Below, piece by piece: positions 9,266 to 18,162 of a stretch of 64,000 bases of DNA. Each line of letters opens with the position of its first letter. The stretch's first letter is position 1. The notes under the pieces were generated by a model. It was not told where the DNA came from. It saw only the letters and a program-made list of their open reading frames with translations, and did no database searches. Position numbers and translations under genes: made by a program. This DNA comes from Pelagomonas calceolata. Its lineage: Eukaryota > Sar > Pelagophyceae > Pelagomonadales > Pelagomonadaceae. Location: assembly GCA_918797485.1 (NCBI GenBank), contig CAKKNE010000001.1, positions 4,464,001-4,528,000 of the forward strand, in the 5' to 3' direction.

Positions 9266-10075
9266 TCAACAAGCGGCCGCTGGCTCGAACCCATAGTGCG
9301 CCAGCACGCGCTCGGGCGTCGACGCGTCCTGGCCGTCGAAATAGTTCAGGAACACCTCGTCGCCGGCCGCGTAGGTAGCACCGGCCAGGAGAGCCAGTTC
9401 GCCGGCGGACGTCACGACGAGGCGCCCGCCCTGGCTAGAGTGGTTCATCTTCTCCACCAGCGGCAGGAGCTGCATAGTGCCGTTGACGCGGAACGCCCGC
9501 GTAGCGACCGCCGCGATGGCCCACGGTAGGTGCCTCGCGAGGTCCGGCCGCTTGCCGACGCAGAAGGCCGCGGTCGCCGCCGCCTGGCTCCGGCAGCCCG
9601 CGATCTCCTCCTCGTAGCTCTTCGGCGGCGGCTCGCCGCCCGCGTCGTCGGACGCCATCCAGGCCGTGTAGGCGTCGGCCGGCCTAGAGGCGCCGGGGTT
9701 CTCCGCGCGCCGCGTCGCAGCCGCCGCGGCCAGCACATCGGCGGACGTGCCGAAGGCGCTTCCATCCAGGCCCTCGGCGGGCAGCGTCGCGAGCCAGACC
9801 GCCCAGGGCGACGCGGCGCCCCTCGCTCTTTCGTGGCACAGAAACAGCGCCAGAGCGGCGCGCGGACTTCTCGCGAGCGACGCGTCCTGCAGCGCGACCT
9901 CGCACACGTACGGCGTCACGGCGAAGCCGCGCGGGAGCAGCAGCAGCGTGTCACCGGCATTGATGGCTTTCGTGGCGAACGCGCCAAGGCCGCCCAGCGG
10001 CGACGCGCGAAACTCGACGCCGTGCTTGTGTGCGTCGACGCCGTGGCTCTTGGCCCATGCGTTGCATGCCTCCAT
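9266..10075 (-). CDS. SET-domain protein methyltransferase, Rubisco-LSMT/SETD3-like
   Basis: 269 residues with ATG at 10073-10075. The N-terminal SET strand GVEFRASPLGGLGAFATKAI is followed by an AGDTLLLLPR element, a helical insert, then the substrate-side motifs VEKMNHSS and GDEVFLNYFDG and the closing LAHYGFEP. This is the split SET arrangement of plastid lysine methyltransferases and SETD3/SETD6. These enzymes transfer methyl groups from SAM to lysine or histidine side chains. No clear transit peptide is visible and the usual Rubisco-substrate-binding C-terminal domain is absent. The gene is head-to-head with the eEF1B-gamma gene. Confidence 0.8.
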   Translation of the reverse strand: MEACNAWAKSHGVDAHKHGVEFRASPLGGLGAFATKAINAGDTLLLLPRGFAVTPYVCEVALQDASLARSPRAALALFLCHERARGAASPWAVWLATLPAEGLDGSAFGTSADVLAAAAATRRAENPGASRPADAYTAWMASDDAGGEPPPKSYEEEIAGCRSQAAATAAFCVGKRPDLARHLPWAIAAVATRAFRVNGTMQLLPLVEKMNHSSQGGRLVVTSAGELALLAGATYAAGDEVFLNYFDGQDASTPERVLAHYGFEPAAAC

Positions 10076-10260
10076 TTATTGCCCTATACGCTGGCTGCAC
10101 GCTGCTGCTGCACACTGTGTACGGTCTTTACAGGGCTGCACACTGTGCACGCTGCACCACACTGATGTTCATGCACGAATGCTGCAAATGACCAATTGGG
10201 CAGCACTGGCACTGCGGCTGCGGGTGCAGAATGCTTCTGCAGTCGTTGCAGCCGCACAAA
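10076..10260. repeat. CTGCA-rich spacer with imperfect repeats
   Basis: GCTGCACACTGTG recurs in diverged form around 10095-10160, and CTGCA/TGCAG words are frequent up to about 10255. It forms half of the shared upstream region of the SET and eEF1B-gamma genes. No ORF here is supported. Confidence 0.4.
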
Positions 10261-10299
10261 GCCGCTACAGCGTGTCAGGGCGTCTTTGCTTGCTTAGGC

Positions 10300-10322
10300 C
10301 TAGTGTCTTACAGGCCGCTAGC
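10300..10322 (-). promoter_or_regulatory. GCTAG near-palindrome, copy b
   Basis: Reverse-strand GCTAGCGG, CCT, GTAAGACACTAG in the head-to-head gap between the SET gene (10075) and the eEF1B-gamma gene (10566). Confidence 0.5.
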
Positions 10323-10565
10323 ACCAGGTCGTCGCGTCGTCCTCCCATTGGGTCACAGCCATCTGCAGGATTGCCAAACCATCGCAAAGATCGTTGCGCG
10401 ATTAGTCCACGCCACCAGACTTCGAGCATCGCCGGTGGCTATCGCATCTATACGCGACGCCGTCTCCTTTGCTTACGCGTGCTGATTGCAACGCTAGCAA
10501 TACCCTTTTCGCGCAATAGAACTGCGTTGCAAGATCGCCGTTCGCGCAAGAGACCTGCAGCAAAA

Positions 10566-11807
10566 ATGGCATTGACGCTGGTCACCTACCCTGGCAACTT
10601 TAGGGCATTCAAGGCCTTGATCGCCGCCGAGTACGCTGGCGTGGAGATCGCCGTGAAGGATGTGGACGCCAAGGCCGCCGCAAAATTGAGCCCGACGGGC
10701 AAGGTGCCCGTGCTCGAGACGCCGCAGGGCACCATCTTCGAGTCGAACGCCATCGCGCGCTACGTCGCGCGGCTGCGCAGCGACGCGGATTTGTATGGAC
10801 GCACGTTCTACGAGTCGGCGGTCGTCGACAGCTGGATCGACTTCTGCGCGCACGAGCTCGAGCTGCCCTGCACGCTCTGGGTCTACCCCATCATCGGCTA
10901 CATGCCCTTCTCGGGGCCGGCCTACGGCAAGGCCAAGGCCCACGTATCGCAAGCTTTGAAGACGTTGGACGCGCACTTACTGGATAAGACCTACATGGTG
11001 GGCGAGGCCATGACGCTCGCGGACATCACGATCGCGTCGGCGCTCGTGTACCCGGCGAAGCTCGCCATGGACCCGAAATTCCGGGCCCAGTTCCCGAACG
11101 TCTTCCGCTGGTTCGACTTATGTGTCCACCAGCCGCAGTTCGTCGCGGTCATCGGCGACGTTGCGTTAGCGGAGTCGGAGATGAAGCCGGAAGGTGCTTC
11201 CAGTGCCCCTCAGGGTGGCAAGAAGGAGGCAAAGAAGGAAAAAGCGCCCAAGAAGGAGAAGGCGAAGAAGGAGAAGGCCGCCGCGCCGCCGCCGGCCCCG
11301 GCTCCCAAAAAAGTCGAGCACCCGCTCAAAATCCTGGACAAGAAGAGCCCGTCGCCGCTCAACGGCGACGAGTGGAAGCGGACCTACAAGAACAACCCGC
11401 CCGAGGTCTGGAAGCAGAAGTTCTGGGAGATGTTCGACCCGAAAGGATGGGCGCTCTGGGTCTGCCGCTTCAAGTACAACCACGAGAACGAGAAGCAGTT
11501 CATGTGCGCGAACGCCATCGGCGGCTTCGTGCAACGGTCCGACGCGATGCGCAAGTGGGCCTTCGGCACCATGTTCGTGACCGGCTCGGAAGCGTGCTTG
11601 CCGATCGAGATCTCGGGCTGCTGGTTGATGCGCGGCGACACGGTCGAGAACCTCACGGAGGCGAACGACGACGCGCTGTGCTACACGTGGACGAAGATCG
11701 ACCACACCTCTGCTGCTGGTAGGGCTTTGGTGGAGGAGTACTGGACGGCCGACGTCGACGGCTTCCTCGAGGGCAAGCTCGTGACGGACGGGAAGCTGTT
11801 CCTCTAG
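10566..11807 (+). CDS. EEF1G: Translation elongation factor eEF1B subunit gamma
   Basis: 413 residues, the normal length. An N-terminal glutathione-transferase fold has the thioredoxin-like half (KLSPTGKVPVLET, ESNAIARYVARL) and the helical half (GEAMTLADITIASALVYP). A lysine/alanine-rich hinge of about 40 residues follows, then the conserved C-terminal EF1G domain (EWKRTYKNNPPEVWKQKFWE, then CRFKYNHENEKQFMCANAIG, GCWLMRGDTVENL, VDGFLEGKLVTDGKLFL). The protein scaffolds the complex that reloads eEF1A with GTP. The frame is open far upstream, but ATG at 10566 begins the canonical MALTLVTYPGNFRAFKALI, so it is the start. The gene ends 69 bp before the convergent coiled-coil gene. Confidence 0.97.
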   Translation: MALTLVTYPGNFRAFKALIAAEYAGVEIAVKDVDAKAAAKLSPTGKVPVLETPQGTIFESNAIARYVARLRSDADLYGRTFYESAVVDSWIDFCAHELELPCTLWVYPIIGYMPFSGPAYGKAKAHVSQALKTLDAHLLDKTYMVGEAMTLADITIASALVYPAKLAMDPKFRAQFPNVFRWFDLCVHQPQFVAVIGDVALAESEMKPEGASSAPQGGKKEAKKEKAPKKEKAKKEKAAAPPPAPAPKKVEHPLKILDKKSPSPLNGDEWKRTYKNNPPEVWKQKFWEMFDPKGWALWVCRFKYNHENEKQFMCANAIGGFVQRSDAMRKWAFGTMFVTGSEACLPIEISGCWLMRGDTVENLTEANDDALCYTWTKIDHTSAAGRALVEEYWTADVDGFLEGKLVTDGKLFL

Positions 11808-11876
11808 GGAGGCGTTTTCTGGGGGCCTAATGATTTGACTCCACTTCTCCACGGCGAAAGCGTCTCTGTGGGCAAG

Positions 11877-12593
11877 TTACTCGCCCCCGCCGGGATACAG
11901 CCGCTCCAGCGTCGAGAGCTTCTCCTTCGCGCGCGTGTACTGGAGGAGCAGCTTCTCCATCTCGTCGCCCGGGATGGTCTGGCCCGCGGCGTACGTGTCC
12001 TGCAGCGAGGACGGCTCGGCCGTCTTCGCCGGCGTCGGCGGCTCGGCCGCCGTCGGCGGCCGCGGCGTCGCGCCGGTATCTCGTATCCGCTCCTCGACGG
12101 CGCGCTGGAACTGGCGCGCCCGCGACGCCCAGGCCTCGAGCTCCTCGGCCTCGGCGTCGGGCCGCCGCGCGACGGCGTCGACGAGCCTATCTAGTATCGT
12201 CGCCGGCGGCTCGTCGCGCGGCGCCGCGGCCGCCCGGAGCTTCTTCTCCTTGAGCGCCCAGGCGTCGCGCGCCGCGCGGTGGCGCGCCTCGGCGTCGGCG
12301 AGCTGCGCGCGCAGCGCCTCGGCGTCGGCCTCGGCCTTCTCGCGCCGCTGGTCCGCCGCCTTCGCGTCCGCGCGCGCGGCGGCGCCGCGCGCGGCCTCGG
12401 CCTCGTGCAGCGCCGTCGCGCGCGCCTGCTCCAGGCGCGCGCGGCGCACCTCGTCCAAGGCCTGGGCCCGCTCGCCCTTGATGGCCCGGTCGAGGTGCAC
12501 CAAGAGCAGGCTCGACTCGGGCGCCGCGAGCTCGAAGGCGGCCGGGGCCGGAGTGGCGTACGGCGGGGCGGCCGGTAGCGGTGGGGCGGCCAT
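11877..12593 (-). CDS. Alanine-rich coiled-coil protein of unknown function
   Basis: 238 residues from ATG at 12591-12593. A proline/alanine leader (AAPPLPAAPPYATPAP) precedes about 100 residues of strongly helical, charged coiled coil (ALHEAEAARGAAARADAKAA), then a linker with proline and threonine, and a C-terminal helix ending EMEKLLLQYTRAKEKLSTLE. No catalytic motif or membrane segment. The frame extends upstream without ATG to 12674, which is probably leader. Low complexity prevents family assignment. Confidence 0.6.
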   Translation of the reverse strand: MAAPPLPAAPPYATPAPAAFELAAPESSLLLVHLDRAIKGERAQALDEVRRARLEQARATALHEAEAARGAAARADAKAADQRREKAEADAEALRAQLADAEARHRAARDAWALKEKKLRAAAAPRDEPPATILDRLVDAVARRPDAEAEELEAWASRARQFQRAVEERIRDTGATPRPPTAAEPPTPAKTAEPSSLQDTYAAGQTIPGDEMEKLLLQYTRAKEKLSTLERLYPGGGE

Positions 12594-13050
12594 TTGTGTT
12601 TTGCAACTTATGGGGCAGCCTCTGCAGCGTACCCTTTTGAGCGTTTCTCCGTGTACGCAGCTTCGCCGGCGCACGAGTTAGTCTAGCGTTCGTGACCGCT
12701 TAAGTACTCTCTCTGCAGCGCGCGCAACGCGTGTGCGGTGCACAACAGATGCACAACCGGCGCTTGGTAAGTTATCGGTATGTACCTTATACCTCGCACG
12801 TAGCCAAAAACGAAATGACAATGCCCAGGCGTTTGAGCACTCCTCCTGGGAGGGTCCAGTCGTCCCGCGAGGGCGGCACAAGAGTACGAGAGATATGTTT
12901 TTCATCTCTTTTCGCAACCTTGCAGAGTGATAATATCCGCGTAGAGACGACGTTGGTCCTCTAGCGCGAGGCAAAAATAGCGAAGAATAACACGCAGTAA
13001 CGGCGGCCAACTGGGCGAGGCGACCCGGCCACGCGAGAACGTCTCTAAAA
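12594..13050. other. Spacer without a recognised gene
   Basis: No supported ORF or RNA gene. Around 12609 the sequence GGGGCAGCCT, a one-off match to the GGGCWGCCC motif, lies 16 bp upstream of the coiled-coil start. Confidence 0.3.
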
Positions 13051-13350
13051 AAGACTCAACCTAAGGCGGGCTTCGAGCTCGAGTGGTCGCTCGTCAACTA
13101 CGTGTGTCCCGGTGAGACGGGCGTCGACGGCGCCTGCATTTGTCCGCCCGGGCGCTACGGGCTGAACTGCGCCCTGAAGTCATGCGTCGGAGTTGCGCCG
13201 CGCGTGTCGCAAAGCACGGGTCGCATCAAATCCGGAATCGCCGACGACTATCTACCAGATAACACGTGTCTGTGGCAAGTCGATCTGGATCTGAGGCGCC
13301 AGCACCGCGGGGCGTTCTTCCGGGCGTCGGTCGCGAACCTGGATGCGTAA
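13051..13350 (+). pseudogene. CUB/EGF-like gene fragment
   Basis: An open frame without ATG encodes GFELEWSLVNYVC, a cysteine-rich CPGE..GACICPPGRYGLNC segment typical of an EGF-like loop, then STGRIKSGIADDYLPDNTCL, which looks like the first strand of another CUB domain. It stops at 13348-13350. Such domains come from large secreted or membrane proteins, but no other part of one is nearby. It is either an exon of a gene not otherwise recognisable here or a relic. Confidence in the domain type is moderate, in a functional gene low. Confidence 0.4.
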
Positions 13351-13379
13351 CTATGCGTTATATATGTGCAATTAGGCCC

Positions 13380-14104
13380 CTAGAGAAGCATATGGAGGAG
13401 CGGCGTGTGCCCCGCGGCGACGACCGCGGACCAGATCCCGGGGCAGAGGTGCAGCCCCGGCGCGTGCCACCGCTCATACGTCGCCGGCGCGAAGTTCGTG
13501 GCGAGGAAACAAGTGAGGCAGAGCGCCGCCAGCGGCGCTTCGACGGCGAAGTATTCGGGCGACGGCGCGTTGAGCGTCGTCTGCGTGAGGCCGTACACGA
13601 AAAGCGCCTTCGCGAGGGTGCCCTCGGCGAGCGCGACGCGGCCGGGCCGTTCGCCTGTGAGCAACTAAACCAGTGAGACCGCCACGCCATCGAGCAAGGC
13701 ACCGTGAAGTTTTGATCTGCACGCTGGTTCGTGCCGGCGCGGTGGTACGCGAGCGAGAAGACGAGCGTCGCCGACTGCAGCGCGGCGAGCTCCCAGAGGT
13801 CGTTCTGCGCCGCGAGCACGATGCCCGGCACGAATGCCACGTGCGACGCCACCATCGGGTCCGTCCAGTCCCGCTGCTTCACAGCACGCCGCCGCACCTT
13901 GCCGCGGCCGACGGGGTCGAACATGATGCGCATCGCTGCTTCCACGGACAATGCCGGCGCAGCCGGCGCATCGACGAGGGGCGCCGGAGCCGGTTTCGGT
14001 TGCCAATGGGGCGCCATTGTCGACGATGTTGCAAGCCTCATCTGCTGCAGTGCTCCGGCGAGCGGGAGCAACAGCGTTGCTATGCAAATTTTGCTGTTTA
14101 GCAT
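13380..14104 (-). CDS. Multi-pass membrane protein with N-terminal signal, two exons, function unknown
   Basis: Exons 14104-13723 and 13654-13380 join in frame to about 218 residues (a GC donor at 13734 is an in-frame alternative). The N-terminus (SKICIATLLLPLAGALQQM) resembles a signal or the ER part of a bipartite plastid signal. After a proline-rich stretch come DPMVASHVAFVPGIVL and ELAALQSATLVFSLAYH, then in exon 2 further hydrophobic helices (FAVEAPLAALCLTCFLATNF, IWSAVVAAGHTPLLHML). About four membrane spans in total. I do not recognise the family. The gene is head-to-head with a light-harvesting gene, which weakly fits a plastid role. Confidence 0.6.
13655..13722 (-). mobile_element. 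Diverged introner element forming the intron of the membrane-protein gene
   Basis: In gene orientation the segment starts near CAGCGTGCAGATC and ends TTGCTCACAG, like the other elements, and contains GCTCGATGGCGTGG. The target duplication is no longer clean (GCACGAAC against GCGAACGG). Removal keeps the reading frame. Confidence 0.6.
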
Positions 14105-14302
14105 TGATGCGACCTTCTTAGCAGTCGTTATAGGCAGCTGCTCGGCTGTGTTTAAGCTAATTACGCACCATTTTGCGCTCTGCACTCGACTGCTACGTAA
14201 TCTTGGTGCGGACCCTCGTACTCATCCCGATACTCGTCCCGAGGCCTCGGCCGTGTTCGCCACTCGTCCCTCAATCCTCAAACGCGCTGCGTGTCCTTCC
14301 GT

Positions 14303-14325
14303 GCTAGCGTAGAGACACACTAGAC
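14303..14325 (+). promoter_or_regulatory. GCTAG near-palindrome, copy j (diverged)
   Basis: GCTAGCGTAGAGACACACTAG in the 581-bp head-to-head gap between the membrane-protein gene (14104) and the light-harvesting gene (14686). The gap holds no other recognised feature. Confidence 0.4.
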
Positions 14326-14685
14326 AATCCTTCACGGCTTCGGAGTTCATCGAGGCGAGTACTGGCTACAGCGTCATCCTACACGGCAATTATCGCGTCG
14401 AGAAGTTCAATTGTCACGTTGACGGTCAGCCGCAGCAATTTCGAGCGCAGAGATCGCGGCTACGCGCCGGACAGCTGTTTTGGGCAGGGGAGGTCTGGAG
14501 CGCGAAACGCTGGACGTACGCCAGCCGCCGCGCGCCGCGAGGCCAGCATCCAGCCTCCGGACGCTGCCAGCTCGCGCTGCATCCAGCCGGAACGCCAAAA
14601 ATGAGGAGAGAGAGAAGAAACGCTGCCCGCCGCCGAGACACTCGACACAGAAGACTCACGGCACCGCGCCCGCAGGCAGACAAGC

Positions 14686-15623
14686 ATGGCTCGGCTCGCG
14701 ACCGCGCTCGCGCTCTGCGCCGGCGCGCGCGCCTACGTCGCGCCCGTCGCGCCCAAGGCGGCGGTCGCGCGGAGCGCGTTCTACGGCGGCGGCGAGAGCG
14801 GCGCGCTCGACAACCTCGAGGGCGCGCCGCCGGGCCCCGTGCCGAACATCGCGAACCCCGGCGGCGCCTGGGACCCGCTGAACCTCGCGGACACGACGCC
14901 CTTCGGCCCGACGCTCGAGTGGTACCGCGCGGCGGAGCTCAAGCACTGCCGCGTGGCCATGGCGGCCTTCGTCGGCTTCATCGTCGGCGGCACGGGCATC
15001 ACGTGGCCGGGCAACATCGCGCCGGGCGTGACCTGGAAGAGCTGCCTCGGCGCGACGCCCATGGACACGTGGGACAACCTGCCCATGTACGGCAAGTACC
15101 AGATCATCGCCTGGGTCGGTTTGATGGAGATCTGTGGCGCGCCGCGTGGGAATCGACGGCTGGTACACTCACTCTTGATGTTGTTGGTTGAAGAGACTAG
15201 TCTGAGAACACACACTACCGCGTCGATGGAGTCTTCGTGAGACGACGGACGGGGTTGCTGCGGCGGCGATCGAGATTCAGACTTGATGTCCGCACAGGTG
15301 GCGAGATGGAGCGGCCGCACTACATGACGGGCGGCAAGGGCGGCACCGTCTTCTTCGACCCCCCCGCCAAGAAGTATTCCTTGTGGGATCCCATTAACAG
15401 CATGAAGAACTGGGACGACGCCAAGCGCAAGCGCGGCCGCCTCGTCGAGCTGCAGAACGGCCGCGCGGCCATGTTCGGCGTCATCGGCTTCGTCATGGCC
15501 TACAAGTACCCGGGCACGATCCCGGCCCTGAAATTCTTCCCGCACTACGAGGGCGAGCTCCCGGGCGCGCCGTTTGCGGGCGACTGGCACATCTCGGAGA
15601 CGGCGAGCCAGTGGGCGTGGTAG
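14686..15623 (+). CDS. Fucoxanthin chlorophyll a/c-binding light-harvesting protein, two exons
   Basis: Exons 14686-15133 and 15298-15623 give about 257 residues. The N-terminus (ALALCAGARAYVAP) is a signal peptide ending at an A-x-A-[FY]-like junction, the bipartite plastid targeting used by secondary plastids. Helix 1 carries the chlorophyll-binding EWYRAAELKHCRVAMAAFVG pattern and helix 3 the matching RGRLVELQNGRAAMFGVIGF. These are LHC motifs with conserved Glu and Arg. The protein sits in thylakoid membranes and passes excitation energy to the photosystems. The intron falls in the loop before helix 2 or 3 and is an introner; splicing gives MEICGEMERPH. A second family member lies at 62498-63106. 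Confidence 0.93.
15134..15297 (+). mobile_element. Introner element with its 5' target copy (light-harvesting gene intron)
   Basis: Element 15142-15297 (156 bp) is flanked by GTGGCGCG (15134-15141) and GTGGCGAG (15298-15305), 7/8 identical. It ends CTTGATGTCCGCACAG; its start CCGCGTGGGAATC is a weak inverted match to that end. It contains CGCGTCGATGG. The left target GT serves as donor and splicing restores the original codons. Confidence 0.85.
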
Positions 15624-15666
15624 AGACGGATGTCGCGGGTAAATTGATGCGGTAGGGACTACTTAG

Positions 15667-15930
15667 TCACTCGTCTGGCGGGGGAAGAGAGATCCGCTGG
15701 ACGACGGCTACATGCGTTTGGGAAGTCTGGAGGTACGACTTGTGCTCGGGCAGCGACCACGAGATGTGTGGGCGCGCCGGCGGCGGCGCGTCGGCCACGG
15801 CGCGTGACGGTCGCGCCGGCGACGTCCGATTCGAGGAACCCAGCGAGAGCGACCGCGCGAGGGACCGCTTCGACGCCACCGAGGAGTGACCGTGGTGATG
15901 ATGCGCGAAGCCCCGTCGCTGCGCGTTCGT
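15667..15930 (-). other. Possible small terminal exon
   Basis: A reverse-strand frame without ATG encodes about 85 residues with a histidine run (FAHHHHGHSS), serine-rich middle and a plausible end (ISWSLPEHKSYLQTSQTHVA). It stops at 15667. It may be a last exon of a small gene, because the near-palindrome at 16087 lies upstream in a promoter-like position. No homology recognised. The remaining part of 15624-16275 shows nothing else. Confidence 0.2.
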
Positions 15931-16086
15931 CCCCAGAAGCTCTCAATCGACTCGCGGCGTCAGTTTCGGTCTCTCTCGGTTCCCTGAGCAGAACCGGCCT
16001 GTGGATGACCCTGTGAGAAGGACAGAGGGATGCTGGGCGTCCGGACAAGCGATGATATCTCGTTTTTGACGTTCGATTGCTGCTCT

Positions 16087-16111
16087 TAGCGGCCGGTAAG
16101 ACACTAGCAAG
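16087..16111 (+). promoter_or_regulatory. GCTAG near-palindrome, copy c
   Basis: TAGCGG, CCG, GTAAGACACTAGC, then AAG, in the gap between the light-harvesting gene and the 3' end of the NEK kinase gene. No confident gene start is next to it. Confidence 0.45.
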
Positions 16112-16275
16112 CATGCCATACGGCAAGCGAGGGATAGCTGTCATCACACCGGTATGACCTCTCTAGAGGTATGGTATGACACACCCAAAAATTCAATCGA
16201 CGCGGGTGTTAAGGTCGAGAGGGGGAGGATACGGCGCGACTACGGAGGGGAGGATGGGGGAGGGATCTTGGGTCT

Positions 16276-17664
16276 TCAGGCGCGGTAGGCGCCGTACTGG
16301 CCGTAGCCCGACGACACGGGGTACCGCCGCACGCCCGCCGCGCGGTTGCGCGCGTTCGCGTGCGACCCGAGCGGCTTGCGCAGCGGCGGCCGCGGCTGGC
16401 CGTAGACGGACTTGACGGGCTGCGCCGCCGGGCGTCTATATCCATAGCCGCCGCGGTTGTACTGGCCGTAGTTGCCGCCGTAGCGCCGCGGCTGGTAGTG
16501 CGGGTGGACGTTCGCGTGGGCCGCGCGCGGCTGCGCCGGCGCCGCGTAGCGGCGCTGGGGCACGGCCGGCGCCGCGCGCGGCGACACGCGCGGCCGCGGC
16601 GAGACGCGCGGCTTCGGGGCAGCGGCGGGCGCCGCCGCCGGCTTCGGGGCCTCGGCCGGCTTCGGCGCGACGGGCGCCGCCTTGGCGGGAGCGGCCTCGG
16701 CGCCGAGGGGCCAGGCCTCGGGCGAGTCGGGCCGCTGGTCCGGGAAGCAGGGCTTCGGGAGCTGTTTCTTCAGGTTCGCAATCCGCTGGGGGACCATGAT
16801 CGTCGCGGCCAGCTGCTGCGCGGGCTTCGGTTGTACACTGCTACCTTTGTACCAGTCCGCCGCTTTTCTAGATTTGACGTCTTCACTCGCTAAAATCTGG
16901 GCGATGGACGGTCTGGAGCGCGCGTCGACCCTTACTAACTTCGCGATCATTTGGGTCATGTCCCGCGAGAAATTTCTAGGTAACGACGGGTAGCGTCCCA
17001 CTAAGACCGCTTGTTTCAACTGCGCAAAGGTAGAACCGACGAACGGCGGCCGCAGAGCACACAGTTCATACGCTAAACAGCCGACGGCCCAGACGTCCGC
17101 ACCGAACGAGTAGGGCTTATTGAGCCAGACTTCCGGCGACATGTAGTAGGGCGTGCCGATCTGGGTCCTTAGCAGCGCACCCTTCATGCGCTTCGAGACA
17201 TTTAAGTCCCCGATCTTGACACTTCCATCGGCCGCCAGAAAGATGTTAGCGGCTTTGATGTCGCGATGCACGATCTTCTGCTCGTGTAGACATTGTAACC
17301 CTTCGCACATCTGGATGAAGTGGGACCAGACGACGCGCTCGTCCATGTACTTGCGCTTCTTGCGGTAGCGCTCGACTTTGGACGCCAAGTCGCCGCAGCC
17401 GCACATCTCCATGACGATCCAGAGCTCCCGGTCTCTTCTCGCCAAAAACGCGTCGTAGAACCCGACGATGTACGGGTGCTTGATCGACGATAAAATGCGG
17501 ATCTCGTTGACCGCGTCCGCGAGCTCGGCCTTTTGCATCTTGCTGATGTCGATCCTTTTGCAGGCGTAGTGGACGCCCCTATCACCTCTTCGTTCCACCT
17601 TGTAGACCTGGGAGAAGGCGCCCTTGCCGAGCTTCTCTACTGTGCGGTAGTCGGCCTCAGGCAT
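16276..17664 (-). CDS. NIMA-related (NEK) serine/threonine protein kinase
   Basis: 462 residues from ATG at 17662-17664. The kinase domain covers about residues 1-265. It has glycine loop EKLGKGAFSQVYKVE, the VAIK-type lysine in YACKRIDI, catalytic loop KIVHRDIKAANIFL, a metal-binding motif written DLN (KIGDLNVSKRM) instead of DFG, and activation segment end GTPYYMSPEVW. NEK kinases act in mitosis, centrosomes and cilia. The rest is a disordered proline/alanine tail ending in glycine/tyrosine/arginine repeats (YGGNYGQYNRGGYGYRR), resembling RNA-binding low-complexity tails. The frame stays open upstream for 163 codons, but that part has no kinase similarity and is treated as leader. Confidence 0.9.
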   Translation of the reverse strand: MPEADYRTVEKLGKGAFSQVYKVERRGDRGVHYACKRIDISKMQKAELADAVNEIRILSSIKHPYIVGFYDAFLARRDRELWIVMEMCGCGDLASKVERYRKKRKYMDERVVWSHFIQMCEGLQCLHEQKIVHRDIKAANIFLAADGSVKIGDLNVSKRMKGALLRTQIGTPYYMSPEVWLNKPYSFGADVWAVGCLAYELCALRPPFVGSTFAQLKQAVLVGRYPSLPRNFSRDMTQMIAKLVRVDARSRPSIAQILASEDVKSRKAADWYKGSSVQPKPAQQLAATIMVPQRIANLKKQLPKPCFPDQRPDSPEAWPLGAEAAPAKAAPVAPKPAEAPKPAAAPAAAPKPRVSPRPRVSPRAAPAVPQRRYAAPAQPRAAHANVHPHYQPRRYGGNYGQYNRGGYGYRRPAAQPVKSVYGQPRPPLRKPLGSHANARNRAAGVRRYPVSSGYGQYGAYRA

Positions 17665-18162
17665 GGTTGCGGCGGTGTCTGTTTCGTTGCGTCTGTTTCG
17701 TAGCTGGCGGCGGCGGCGGCGCTGTGAGTAGGCGCGGCGACGGCGGACGTCGGGTGCGGCGGGCGCTGTTGGAACGTCGACGGCAGCTGTCGCGGCGTTG
17801 CAGCGCTGGATGCGGCGACGTGCAGCGGTGGGTGCTGCTGCGTGCGGCGGCGGCTCGGGTGGCGCGCGGGGCTTCGGGGGCAGCCTGTGGGCAGCGACCT
17901 GTGATGATGGGGCGGCGGCGGCGGCTTTGCGTCGACGATGCTGATGGGCAGCCCGTTTCCAACGTGATTCCCTACTAGCCTCTAGCAGCGCGCGCCCCCG
18001 CCCGGTCCTTGACGGTTCCAAGGGCCGTACGGGAGCCCTCGGACTGATCTCTGCTGGGCGCGACAAAAAATAACGTGATTTTGTCACAGGCGCGGGCATT
18101 TCCGGAGGCATCCAGACGACTCCCCGCGACGCCATCGTCGCGACTACAGACAAAGAATCTTA
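17665..18162. other. Upstream region of the NEK kinase
   Basis: It holds an ATG-poor open frame in phase with the kinase (low-complexity alanine, proline and arginine), a GGGCAGCCC palindrome at 17946-17954, and the 3' flank of the golgin gene. No separate gene seen. Confidence 0.35.
17946..17954. promoter_or_regulatory. GGGCWGCCC motif
   Basis: GGGCAGCCC about 280 bp upstream of the NEK kinase start codon. Confidence 0.3.

Noticed and set aside
9747-10565. Long N-terminal extension (273 codons) of the eEF1B-gamma frame
   Set aside because: It overlaps the SET gene antisense and has no EF1G similarity; ATG at 10566 gives the canonical protein start.
15659-16147. Reverse-strand ORF of 162 codons
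   Set aside because: Composition is that of random GC-rich sequence and it runs through a near-palindrome copy; the other reverse frame at 15667-15930 is slightly more plausible.
17665-18153. 163-codon in-frame extension upstream of the NEK kinase
   Set aside because: Low complexity, unrelated to kinases, and crosses a promoter-like motif; more likely leader.
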